A stretch of 64,000 bases of DNA, taken from the NCBI GenBank assembly GCA_029959085.1, contig JARWIR010000008.1, positions 5,456,001 to 5,520,000 on the forward strand. Reading direction: 5' to 3'. Under the pieces are notes generated by a model, which worked only from the letters and a program-made list of their open reading frames with translations, made no database searches and had not been told where the DNA came from. The position numbers and the translations under genes were made by a program. The number at the start of each line of letters is the position of its first letter. Positions within the stretch are counted from its first letter, which is position 1. This DNA comes from Nemophila menziesii (Eukaryota > Streptophyta > Magnoliopsida > Boraginales > Hydrophyllaceae). Positions 36,846-48,339 of the stretch are shown one piece after another.

Positions 36846-36964
36846 TATATTTTAAAGGGAGAATTCCCACGTGGATACCTACTATTTCGTGATTTAGACA
36901 AATAAATCTCTAAGTTTATAAAAGTGACAAACAGGTACCTAACTTTTAAATATGCAGAGAGAAT

Positions 36965-37150
36965 TTTCCATTTTTTGGAAAAAGTTAAAAAAAAAATTTT
37001 TTTTTTTTTTTTTATAAAAGATCTCCATAAAAACCTCGAACTAATCTCTGCACATTCACCACACGATTGAAAAAAAAAACATTCACCACACTCAGCCGCT
37101 CTCCTGCACAGATAAACGCCGCCACACGTGGGGATCATTATCCTTAGTCA
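36965..37150 (+). repeat. upstream segment of the F-box gene, second copy at 30140
   Basis: See 30140-30310. It lies 270-450 bp before the proposed start codon, so it may include promoter or 5' UTR sequence. A 17-bp T tract makes the alignment gapped. Confidence 0.8.
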
Positions 37151-37419
37151 TCAAACAGAGAACATCCAAAAACACAAATTAAGTTAAGGTAATAAATCAA
37201 TTTTTACCAAATCTATCTCTTTTACAATTTTGTGAATTATATTATATACACAAATCCCGCCAAGGTGGGGATCAACGAGGTTTGTATTATATTTACTGTA
37301 GTTCCCATGATTTGCCATGACCATTGGAGTGACTCTGTTTTTGATTTTTTTATTTTTTATTTTTTGCAGTAAATATTTATTTGGTGCAACTGCTGGTACA
37401 AAGACATAAGAAGATAAAC

Positions 37420-39002
37420 ATGGGTAAACAGTTTGCTCACTTTTATTTCTGTGGGTTAGTTTCTTCACAATGACTTTATGTTGTAACAATTGCAGATAAA
37501 AGAAGAAGAAACAATGATGAAGAGATTGCAACTTTCTCTGACCCGATGAGTAATCTTCCTGAGGATGTTATAAAACTCATTATCTCATGTTTGCCAGTAC
37601 GGGATGCTGTACGAAGTAGTATTTTATCAAAGATATGGAGACATCGCTGGGCAAAACTTATTCCACAAGTAATACTTAATGGAGCGTTGCGTCCATATAA
37701 TAACTCATATTTAATAAGTAATCAAAGCATGGTTAGTTTAATATTATGTCAGCTTATCATTCATCATAAAGGACCTATCAAGAAGTTAACCCTTGATGTT
37801 CCTGATATAACCTCTTCTCAAATTGACAGCTTCATATTTTTCCACATGAGGAACGGTATTGAGGCTTTTACTCTTAAGAGTTTCGGTTACAAATTTCCGT
37901 TATCACTTTTTAAATACCAAACATTGAGGGAGTTGAATCTTACACATTGTATTTTTGAGCCTGGTTCTGGCTTTAACGGATTTAGTAGACTGAGTAGCTT
38001 GAGGCTCTATAATGTCACTATTAGTAGTCAAAATCTAAATGTTTTAATCTCTGGTTCACCGTTACTTAAGCTATTGGATCTCAACTTCTTTAAACCTTGT
38101 CAATGTGTTGAGATTGAGATTAATGCTCCTAATCTAAAAAGTTTCAGCTTAGGGGGTTTTGCAAATTCGTTGATCTTCAAAAATGTCCCAATTCTAGCAC
38201 AAGTTTCTATAGTTGCGCTTAGACACTATAAAAGCGAAAAGAGAATATATAACTTTGAAGAGTTTTTTCACGGTCTGCCTGCTCTTCAAGATCTACATAT
38301 AGGATCTAAATTCTTCACGGTAACTTAAATCTTAATTTATTTTTTATAAAATAAATTAATCTATCTAATTACACTCGTTTTGTCTAGTTTTTGGCTGAAG
38401 ATGAAGTGCCAACAAGATTACCCAATGCTTCACTCCAACTTAAAAATCTTACTCTGGAAAGTATAGTGCTACATAAACTCCATTACTTATCATCGATCTT
38501 TAATTTGATCAGAAGCTCACCTAATTTGAATTATATAAACATTAATGTAAGTAATTGGAAATATTTCTCCATATCTTATTATTCCTATGAACTAATGTGC
38601 TTTAATCATGTTTTCTTTTCCTAGTTCTTAAATGTCAACCCCGTCACTTCGAACAAGGTTATAGAAGTCTTGGAAGAGCAAGAGAATACAGGATTAATTC
38701 TGAATCAACTTGAGAAAGTAACACTAAATGATGTAACAGGGGAAAGCTATCAAGTGGAATTCATTAAGCTATTACTAGCTAATTCACCAAATCTAAAGTG
38801 TATGATGATTTATAACTCTTGTTTTCAGACATCTGCTCAAGCATTGAATATCATGAAACAAGTGACAAAATTTCAGCGAGCAACAAACAATGGAAGAGTG
38901 CTTTTTGGTTTTATGAGTAAAAATCAAGTTTTAACTATTGGTGGATTTAGAGGTTTGGCTCGCACTAAAAATGGACGCCCTTACATTGAATTTGAAATAT
39001 AG
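37420..39002 (+). CDS. F-box/LRR/FBD protein
   Basis: Model: 37420-37423 (ATGG), 37496-38319, 38388-38546 and 38625-39002, for 454 aa. All introns are GT-AG, 72, 68 and 78 bp. The protein starts MDKRRRNNDEEIATFSDPMS. An F-box follows, NLPEDVIKLIISCLPVRDAV, which should bind the SKP1 subunit of an SCF ubiquitin ligase. Leucine-rich repeats come next (LRELNLTHCIF, LSSLRLYNVTI, SPLLKLLDLNFF). The C-terminal FBD part has NQLEKVTLNDVTGESYQVEF and KLLLANSPNLKCMMIYNSCF. A shorter 437-aa model starts at the ATG at 37546. The 4-nt first coding exon is inferred because it restores the basic N-terminus common in this family. The substrate is unknown. Confidence 0.8.
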
Positions 39003-39505
39003 GCAGTCCCATCTTTATTTGTCATTTCGGTGCTTTTTCTAAATGTAACTATGGGAAACTGGAAATTACTTATCATATTTTATGGTTTTTTTATCACTCG
39101 AGGTTTAAAATTCACCATAATATTACTTGTGATACAACTAATTTATTCAAATCTGTTTTTTTATATAATTAATATGAAATAAGAATTAAAAAAATTAAAA
39201 TGAGGCTCCCCCAAGCAGCCTTTAACAAATTAAGAAGCATCAAAAGAGGCTGAATAAATGCCCCTAAATTGTTTTCCAATATAACTTTGTATATAGATTA
39301 TATGATCAAATATATGTATTCCAATATAGCTGCAATGGCTTACTAATGGAGGTCAATCTTATGATACTTGAGCATCACATAAGAAAACAGGCCACTAAGC
39401 AAGTGGTGGAGGACAAATAGGTAGTTTCCAACAGGTGTAAAGCCATTCTGGAGTTTGATTCATTAACAAGTAATCTTAACTATATGATGACTAGTTTATG
39501 CATGA
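39003..39505. other. 3' flank of the F-box gene
   Basis: AT-rich. It should contain the 3' UTR and polyadenylation site. No other coding region is recognised. Confidence 0.45.
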
Positions 39506-40149
39506 ATAAATAAGGGAAGAAATATACAATTGATACTCCAGAGATGTGACTTAAAAAATTAACTTGAAGCAATTGTTCAAATGGATTGTTTTTGTTTGTT
39601 TCTAACTGGGAAGCTTATACTTGTGGATTTACAGAAAGAATGGTTATATGCTTACCAAATTGGAGAAGTGTTGTTGCACTTGAAGGTCATCATGAGCAGG
39701 TTTTAAGTTTGAGTATTTCTCTCTGAATGGGTATCATTTAGAGACAGGTGGCAAAGATAATACTTGTAGGATTTGAGATTTAAGGAAGAGGAATTGTTTG
39801 TATGTTATACCTACTCATTCGCAAGTTAAATTTGAACCTCAAAAAGAGTATTTTGTTGGTTTAAGACTTCAAGGTGTGGTCATGTATGGACTTTAGGCTT
39901 CCGACGCTTTCTAGTCATGAAGCAAAATTACATCATTAGATGATCAAACGAAAGACTAAATGGTCACATTTTGGGCTGAAATTTTTTAAGGGGGTAGAAC
40001 ATATATATGAGTTGTCGTATATAGTTTCGGAACGGAGGAAAAAACTCGTTATGTGCCAAATAAATAAAGGAAGAATTATACAATTGATACTCCAGGAATG
40101 TGACTTAAGAAAATAACTTGAAGCAATTGTTCAAATGGATTGTATTTGG
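39506..40149 (+). repeat. direct repeats flanking the WD40 pseudogene
   Basis: 39506-39592 and 40062-40149 share about 87 bp (words acaattgatactccag and gaagcaattgttcaaatgga). They enclose the PRP4-like fragment. They lack TG...CA ends, so a small LTR element is not proven. A local tandem duplication is the alternative. Confidence 0.7.
39640..39960 (+). pseudogene. PRP4-like WD40 pseudogene fragment
   Basis: Reading with frame changes gives RSVVALEGHHEQVLSLSI, then LNGYHLETGGKDNTCRI, a stop where W is expected, DLRKRNCLYVIPTHS, QVKFEPQKEYFV and, further on, VWSCMDFRLPTLSSHEAKL. This order and wording match the WD40 repeats of the plant U4/U6 snRNP protein PRP4. Frameshifts, a stop and the absence of introns over the fragment suggest a decayed, possibly retroposed copy. 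Only about 100 residues of the parent are represented. Confidence 0.7.
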
Positions 40150-41870
40150 AAATCAAATAAATATTATAGTGCAGTTAAGCTTGACCTGGAGAAATCATAT
40201 GACCAAGTAAACTGGGTTTTTTAATGGAAAATCTCAAAAATCTGGGGTTCTGTAAAAAATGAAGTGATCTTATTTTCAATTGTATATCGTCGATTTCAAA
40301 TCAAATTAAAGTAGATGGAAAACATCTTAAAAAGTTCAAGCCTGAACAAAAATTGAGACAAGGCGCTACTTTGTCTCCTCTTCTTTTCTCAAGGATGACG
40401 GAGGGTCTTATTGGGTTAATTAGTTATGAATGCAGAAAAAGAAATACTAAAGGGATCTCACTGGTCAGGAAGGCGCCTAGACTTACGCACCTTTTTTTTG
40501 CTGATGACGCACTTTTCTTCGTCAAAATTAATGAAAAACAAATTGAATCATTTAAAGGAGTCATTTCGAAGTATTGTCAGGTGTCGGGTCAATGTATTAA
40601 TTTTGGTAAATCTTCGATTATGTCCAGCAATGGTACCCCAGAGGAGAAAGCGAAAAGAATATCTGATGAACTTTATCTTGAAAGGACTAAATCGATGGGT
40701 AATTATCTAGGTATACCTTCGACTCTCAAAAGTTCCAAAGTTGCGAATCTTTCTTAAACCAAAGATAGACTAATCAGTAAATCTGCGAGCTGGGTCACTA
40801 AGCTCCTTTTAGACGGTGGTAGAGAAATTCTTATAAAGACTGTTATGCAAGCCATACCTACTTATGCGATGTTGATTTTTGAATTTCCAAAAGTAATATG
40901 TAAAAAACTTAGTAGTCTGGTGGCCAAATTTTGGTGGAACGCAATAAAAAAAAAAATTCACTGGGTGGTGTGGAATAGGCTAGCAAAATTTAATCTTATT
41001 GGGGGCATTGGTTTCCAAAATTTTGAGAAAATGAATCTGACGCTCTTGAGCAACCATGCATGGACGATATTGAGTAACCATAATTCTCTGGTTTACAAAG
41101 TTTTGAAAGAAATTTATTTCCCAAATAATGATATGTGGGATTGTAAATTGAAAGTGAGACACTCATGGATTTGGGTAAGTATTTTCAAAGGACTCAATTT
41201 TAAAAAGAGGAATGTATTTGGCATATTGGTAATGGACTAAAGGTTAATATATGGGATCATGTTTGGATTGAAAAGGGGGTAAAAATTGGAGAGACTGAAG
41301 GATTCTAATATTGATAGAGCGGCGAGTGTTTTGATACGAATAGGGTTAGATGGAATAATGTATTGCTTGAGAATATCTGCACATTAAGAGATTTAGAAAA
41401 TATTGAAAATATTCCTTTGTTTCAATTGGATAAATAGGATAATATCATATCTCCTTTGACAAAATATGGTAATTTCTCGACTGAATCCGGATATTATAGA
41501 TTGGTTCAGAAGGATCAAGAAAAATCAGGTCAGTCGTCTAGAGAATGGGAAAATAATGACAATAGAATATGGAAATTGGTTTGGAATTCAAATGTCCCAC
41601 TTAAAATCCTAAACTTTATCTGGAAAAATTGAAATAATACTATACCTTCTAAGGTGAACCTGAAAAAAAAAAGGAAATGTAGCGATACCGATATTTGTGA
41701 ATGGTGTTAATAAAGCAAAAAATATATTGAACGTGTTCTTCTCCTATGTCCTACAAGCACCGGAGTCTAGGCTAATTCGCAATTACAATGCAAAATCTAC
41801 CTGAATTTTAAAGGTAAAATTGGAGATTAGATTAGATTAATTATAGAGGATTATAGTATCAATGGATGGG
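40150..41870 (+). pseudogene. L1-type LINE fragment: reverse transcriptase and zf-RVT
   Basis: Starts in RT with AVKLDLEKSYDQVNWVF, then RQGATLSPLLFSRMTEGLIG and the catalytic LFFADDALFFVKI (FADD). It continues with MGNYLGIPSTLKSSKVANLS and, in a later open piece at 40845-41240, MQAIPTYAMLIFEFPKVICK and AKFWWNAIKKKIHWVVWNRL. The zf-RVT-like end near 41560-41720 has WKLVWNSNVPLKILNFIWKN. Stops and frame changes are numerous. The endonuclease part is missing. Confidence 0.85.
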
Positions 41871-41936
41871 AAAAAGAGCCATGACCGCAACAATTTATGT
41901 AACCTTATGAAATATTTGCAAAGCTCGTATGAACGT

Positions 41937-42360
41937 ATTTGTGTATTAATTGACCAACACAAATTTTGTATTACCATTTCACATAAATTTGCAAAGATTT
42001 CATACAATGTGATAACATTATTTGATCAGTCAATATTTTCATGTTAATGTAACACACAAAAATGCAATAATCATATAAATTCACACACCATCTCATACAT
42101 TCATACTAAAAAAATACATTCAACTGGCTTTTATGGTTTACATTAACACACATATCATAAATTATACATATGTTGTGTATTAATTGACCAACACCGATTT
42201 TGTATTACCATTTCACACAAATTTGCAGAAATTTGATGAAATATGATAATATGATTTGATTATTCGGATTTCTTGTGTTACTCTTACACACAAATTGTGT
42301 TTTGTGTGTAGCTGTAACACATTCAAAATGCAGTAATAATATCAATTTACACAAACCTAA
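41937..42360. repeat. two tandem copies of an AT-rich unit
   Basis: 41940-42050 and 42174-42300 share attaattgaccaacac, ttgtattaccatttcaca and aatttgca words, about 235 bp apart. No gene is recognised in either. Confidence 0.7.
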
Positions 42361-44090
42361 TTGTTTTTACTGTTTATCATCATATATAAATGCATATACA
42401 ACATCTAAAAGCCAAAATTACTCTATTATTACTCTATTATCAACTTATTATTACATATACATACTAAACCAACGACAACAACTCTTAGTTAGCATCAAAT
42501 TTGTTAAATATTTCATTACATTACACGCGAATGATATATTATTAGTAAAAAAATTATCACAAATGTTGAAATTAGAAGAAATCGAAGTATAATCGAAGCA
42601 TTATCATATCTAGATGTAAATAATCGCATAGTTTATACCTCGAATTTGATTTTTTCTTCAAACAAAACTTCTCTTATCTGCTTCCTTCTTCGCCTTCTTA
42701 TGCTCTTCTCCTTTTGATTCTTTTTCCTCTTTTAAATTATAAGCTGTAACTGTTGTGATATCATTCACTATTGGTAGTTTATTGTAATCGTTAAATTCGA
42801 ACAATTGAAGAAAGAATAATAGTGAAGTTGAGAGTGTTTTTTATCATTGAGTGAGAGAGTGCAGGTGTGCGTGAATGACGGTGTATGAGTGTGTGAAGTT
42901 ATGAGACAGATTTTTGTTTTATTTGCTTCCACTACCCACTATTCACGATGGGTTTTTTTAGGGTTAGGTAGATATGGTAACCGTGTGGGGTCTTGTTCTA
43001 AATGAGAATTAAGATTATAGTTGTAATTATATCAAAATAGAAAAAATTCATACGCAACCCAACGGTTAATAGTTTGTTAGTAAAACTCTGGGCTGGGTCG
43101 TGTGGTCAAGCTCAACGCCTAGCATATCGTTGAACCCGTAACCAAATAAAGAACATGAATTCATAAACATATTAACTAATTAACATATTTATCATATTCT
43201 TAAAATTCATTAAAAAAACAAAAAAATTATATAATTTTTCAGATACCATTTGTAAACGATTCAAATATATGTGATCTGAAAGATCTAAATCCTACTGCCA
43301 AGTCGGCGTGAATTTTTACTCAAGGAAATCCAATTGTCCACAAATTATGATACATTTATGTGTTTATTTGATTGAAAATAAAAAACTTACATATTTTCAT
43401 AAAAATATAAAATTGACATTTGACCAAATAAAATAAAACTTCCATTTTTTGTTAATATGGAACAATGGTTGTTAACGGTTTCCTCCTAAAAGCTAAATGG
43501 GCCATAAGTACGAACAAACCAATCATGTATGTCTAGCCTAGCCCAAATCCTAACTACTTCAAAGTAGACTCATTGAGATAAGGAAAATACTTTTTGAGGC
43601 CACAAAAAACCTATTTTTATAAATAAAGTCTTAACTTGAAAAAAAATACTTTTAAAGTCAATTTCTAACTTTCTAGTTGGCGTTTTTTACCCTTTTACCC
43701 TTATTGAGCTAATCAACATTTCTTCTTCGGTGGTACAGACCCACGTCCAACAGTTTTTTCACTAGTCCCGTATATAAAACCCATATGCGACAGCCCCGTG
43801 TAATGATTTTACTGTTTTAAACCTTTATTGATTTTTAAAGATATTTTTTATTTTGTCAAAGTGGGTTGTACCTATATAGTTAATGTTGTAAGCCCTAATT
43901 GATTTTTTAAGCTATTTTATTTGTTTGTCAAAGTGGGCTATACCCATATAGTTAAAAACCAGTGCAGGGTCTAGACTCATCAAGACAAATTTCTTAGATC
44001 AAAACACTAAAAATTCACATTAATGGATTAAAGAAGAAACACTAACAATTGAGATTACTGGATCAAAAATAAACAAAATAATTTGTAAAG
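42361..44090. other. intergenic AT-rich DNA
   Basis: No coding region is recognised. A short unit, gtcaaagtgggttgtacc...atatagttaa, occurs twice at about 43858 and 43928. Confidence 0.4.
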
Positions 44091-44135
44091 CAGGTGGGCT
44101 TTAACCATTTTAGAACAAAAACACACACACCATTC

Positions 44136-44256
44136 AAATGGGTTGTACCCATTGCCTACAAAAAAAAAACCCTTCCATGGGCCAGCCCCATCACAACCAA
44201 CCTCTACACTGGGCTGGCCCCATCAGCAAATTCACCCCTTAATGGGCTGGACCCAT
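44136..44256. repeat. cluster of ATGGGYN-CCCAT palindromes
   Basis: Four related palindromic words: aatgggttgtacccatt (44137), ccatgggccagccccatc (44176), ctgggctggccccatca (44209) and aatgggctggacccatt (44240). They contain TGGGCC/GGCCCA-type cores known from plant promoters (site II elements). They lie just before the GC-rich tract at 44300. Confidence 0.75.
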
Positions 44257-44299
44257 TTACGCAATTCATTAAAAAAAAACCAGGTCGAGATCTAGATGG

Positions 44300-45180
44300 C
44301 CCCCTTCGTCTTCTTGGTGATGAACGGAGTTGATATGGTAAATCAGCAAGGGGGTATTGAACTGTATGGAATGGACCACGAACTGTATGGGCCACGAACT
44401 AGTTTGCGGTGGTGCTGGACTGGATTGCGGTGGTGATGGACTTCGGTCTTGAACGTCAGAGGCGGCGCGAGGTGGCTGTGGTGTCTTCCATGTGGCAATT
44501 GTTCTTCACCGGCGCAGTAGGGCGGCGAAGACGGTGGGATCGCGGATCTGGGAGAGCGGAGCTGGGTTTTCTGCCTACGCAGGTGGGTTCGTTTCTTCAC
44601 GCAGGTGGTGATGGTGGTGAGATTTCGTGACGGCGATGGACGTCGATGATGGTGCTGAAGGTTCGCCGTTCATGGGATATGCAACAGCGGCGAGGTGGCG
44701 GGGGTCGATCCAGCAGTGGGTTCTGTTCGCAGCAGCAGCAATGGTGGTGTCTAGTGGCTTCTGTTCGCAGCAGCAGCAATGGAGGGAGGGATGGACGGTG
44801 GCCTTCTTCACGCAGGTGACGGTGGTGTGGTGGTGTCGTGATGATGTTCACATAGAGCAGCAGGGTTGGGGGATGGTGGATCTCGATCGGAGGGGGTAGA
44901 TGGTGGTGCTGATGAAGGTGGACTGTAGCTATGTTGATGAAAGTTTGGTGGGGCTATGGTGATGCAGGTGGTGACCATGGTGATATTCGTGGTTGGGGGT
45001 GGTTTCGGTTTTACACAGAGAGAAGCTAGAGTGGAGATGGGAGAGAAGAAAGAGGGAAGCGAGGGAGGTTGAGTGTCTTTTGGGTTTCCAGATCTATATA
45101 GGTTTGGGTTTTTTGTTTTGTTGTTTTATCAGTATACAAAGGGAGAGGGAGGGTAAATTGGGGTTTTCCTCCTATTTAGT
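44300..45180. other. GC-rich tract with overlapping ORFs, no known protein
   Basis: Base composition is clearly higher in G than its neighbours. ORFs of 63-90 codons overlap in at least four frames (for example 44627-44899 plus and 44597-44851 minus), and none resembles a known protein. A 24-bp word containing cgcagcagcagcaatgg is repeated at 44721 and 44759. A TATA-like sequence and further G-rich repeats (ggtggtg) are present. It may be a captured gene fragment or non-coding transcript. I assign no function. Confidence 0.45.
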
Positions 45181-45189
45181 TAGCTGCTA

Positions 45190-45678
45190 ACTATTACTTA
45201 GAGTATGGCTTTATATTATAAACCAACATAGTGTCGAGGCCTCTTAAAATAAATGTCGCCATTGAGATGGGCAAAATTTCCTCTAATGCACGTTATATTG
45301 GGCATTATCATATTTTACTACATGGCACTTTTAAGTTTTATAACGGGCTTAATGGAGAAATTTTAAATGTTATTTAAACGATCTTAGAGGATACCTATCT
45401 AATAGTTAATTAGAAATTCTAGAATCTCAAAGAAATTCTAGATCCTCTTCTCCACCTTCACGATCTCTATACATGTATGATGAATAGTTATAGTAACAAA
45501 AGGAATAATAAATAGTTTCAAAACAGTCAGATAAACTAAAACGAGTACCAAACAAGAAAAATCAGAAAATTCTCACGAACAACACAATTCGGAGATAAAC
45601 AAAGTATTAAAGCATCTTAATGTATACGCAACAATAAAAATAATGGAAACTAATGACACAAACAATAAAGAAAAACAA
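45190..45678. other. 3' flank of the OBERON-like gene
   Basis: AT-rich. Probably the 3' UTR and terminator region of the minus-strand gene ending at 45679. No coding region is recognised. Confidence 0.4.
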
Positions 45679-46216
45679 TTAAACACAGAGTTGCTTTGTA
45701 GCCTCCATTCTTTTAAGTAACCCAGCAATCTCAGCTTGCATTCTCAATTTCATTTGATAATAATCACAATGTGAATCCTCCAATATCTTAAGTTCCTCCA
45801 ATTTCTTCCTCCTCCTTTCTTCAGTTTCCATTAAACAAAGCTTCCCTATTTTCTCCGCATATTCTTCATCTAATTTCTCACTTTGTAACCTAACCATACG
45901 TCTAAAATTCTCAGCTTCCCTTCTCGCTTCATCAGCTCTGTTTTGAAACATCCTTACTTCCGCTTCTTTAACTCTTACAACACTTTCTAAACTATCAAAC
46001 CCATCTTTCTTTGTTGGCTTTACTGACCATTCATCTTCTATTATTCTCTCACCCATTAATCCATGATTCATATTACCACTTGATGAACTTATGTTATAAA
46101 ACGAAGAACCTTTTGGAGCCGCCGTCACTTCTTTTATCGGCACCATTGAATTACCGTAATCTGATAACCCATCCGCCGCTAAAATATAACAATAAATTAG
46201 ACCTTACTAACAATTA

Positions 46217-46251
<35 letters not shown>

Positions 46252-48339
46252 TAAAAAGGAAAAATACCAAATACCCCTGTAGTATGACTATAGATCGAAA
46301 ACAATTTAGTTTAAAATTTAAAACTAATGGATAAAGTTTGTTTGAAGTAGTTTAAGTATAGATAAGTTTGTTTAAATTTTTTTTTTAATAGTAACTAAAA
46401 AAAAAAAAAAGTGATAGTTACGGAACTTACAGTTGAAAAACTGGAACATAAAAGTGCAAACATCAGAAGGAGATATAATCTTGTTATTTAATTTAATAAG
46501 CATTCCATCAGCTTTAACATGAAGTTCCTTTCCTTTAAAATCTTCACTACCAGAAAATATTTTTCTAACACATTCAAGTTCTTTAATTAATATTTCGACG
46601 CTCCATTCTTTAGCAAACGCGATAAAAACATCCTTAACGAAACCAAACATTTCAGACGAATGATCACATCCAAGGCAATGAAATTGCATCTCGGTTGTAT
46701 TAGAAGGACCTTTTAGACTCGGGCCGGGCTTGATAATGTTTCTTTGAAGCCCGCAAGATGCGTGACACCAATGAGAACATACATCACAACCTACCCAACT
46801 ACATGTATTGTTTGCACAATCGAATTGTAAACATACAATACACATACATTCACTGCAAAAGCCTTTTTTAGTTGAGCAAAATTTGCAATCACAATCTTCT
46901 ACTGGTAAAGGTCTTTTACAATTGATGTTACGACACCTTTCGAATGAGAATATCTCGATTAGTTCGTTCGGTGGGACCCGATATTGATTCGATACGAAAC
47001 TTCCTAAGCCTGTTTTTATTGCTACCAAGATTTCGAGCTGGGTTTTATGAGATTTCGTTAATGCTTCACTTGTTAAATCGGATCTACGTTCGATTTTCCT
47101 TTGTAAACCTGCTAACTCGAATTTTCTTTGGGGTGTTTCGATTAAATTCTTTAAACATTCCTTTACTGAATCTATCATTTCTTGAGGTAGTTCTTGGATT
47201 ATTCTTGACATTATGGGTATAGATTCGGATACTATTTCACGTAAGATTCTTTCTGGTCTTGAAGGGTTTGTAGGGTTTGAAGGGTTTGTAGGATTTGTAG
47301 GGTTTGTAGGGTTTGAATGATTTGAAGCTCCTCCGAAACTTAAACCTCGTGAATTTTCTGAAAGATTAACTGATAAATCGTTGGATCGAGTATCTAACCT
47401 TGGTCTAGCTGGAAGTTCTGAAGGAAAAAACGAAGTATTATCTGAGCTTGTAGTTTTATTATTAACACCATGATTAGACAAAGCAACTCCAAAATCTCCA
47501 ATAGGTCTGAATCTACTATGAACTGATCCGTTAGTTCCTTCACCAGCGTTCCAAATCTGGTCATAATCTCTCCTATGACTTCCTTCTGAATAGTCAAAGT
47601 TAGTTGAATTACCAGTAATTGAGCAACTTGGATTGTGAGAAAATGGGTGTGAGTTTGAATAAGATAAAGAAGCTGCTGTGAAATCGTTGGAGAAAGTAGT
47701 GTTTGATGGAGCTTGAACACTCATATTCGATCTTAATCGAGATGGAAAATCACCGTTTTGTATACGGTTTGACCCGGCTAAAGAAAGTGAAACATCAGGT
47801 AAAGCTAAAGATAGATTTAGAGTTTCCATTCTAGGTCTTTTTTCTCTGTTTTCAGACTCGTTTTCTCCATCTTCAGAATCTCTCTTAAACAAATTTCTTC
47901 CATTTCCATTTAATTGAAGAAAATCTCTCTCAACACATCGATTGTTTTCTTCATTTTGATCTTCGGTAACCATAACATCTTTCCCTTTATAATTACCACC
48001 ATTAATCTCTACAAATCCATTCAATAAATTCTTTCCTAAAACATCTTTGTTTGAATTATCACAAAGGTAGCTAAGAGTCAACTCTTGTGAGTTGAAATTA
48101 CTATACATATTTTTCATCTGAGAAGAACTTGATCCAGAAGCATCAAAAGCTATCATCTTGGCTCTATCAGCTGATGAAGATGATGAATTTTCCCTTAAAA
48201 AGTCAATACCCTTTTCATGAAATCCAATTTTCTCATCTGGGGTTTTCTCCAAATCTTCATTTCTTTCAGAAATTAACTTCTCTCCCATCTTGCTCTCAGA
48301 CTCACTTGAACCTTCTATCTCTTTCATTATTATCACCAT
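45679..48339 (-). CDS. OBERON-type PHD-finger protein (OBERON3/TITANIA1-like)
   Basis: Exon 1 runs 48339 to 46431 and exon 2 runs 46178 to 45679, with a 252-bp GT-AG intron (donor GTAAGT). The product is 802 aa. In-frame ATGs at 48339 and 48327 are both possible starts. The N-terminal half is serine/asparagine-rich with TLNLSLALPDVSLSLAG (EAR-like) and an NPTNPTNPSNP repeat near residue 355. The conserved OBE helical region follows (RILREIVSESIPIMSRIIQE). The PHD finger is a Cys/His-rich run, CRNINCKRPLPVEDCDCKFC to WCHASCGLQ. Exon 2 ends in a coiled coil, VVRVKEAEVRMFQNRADEAR. Arabidopsis OBERON proteins are nuclear factors needed for meristem establishment. The length is close to OBE3, and the orthologue assignment is inference. 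Confidence 0.88.
46219..46255. repeat. (TA)n/(TAAA)n tract in the OBERON intron
   Basis: About 24 bp of TA repeat followed by AAAT repeats, inside the intron near its 3' side. Confidence 0.8.

Noticed and set aside
43140..43330. Possible tRNA or organellar insert in the loop-like text near 43100-43300
   Set aside because: No cloverleaf or conserved A/B box could be assembled by eye.
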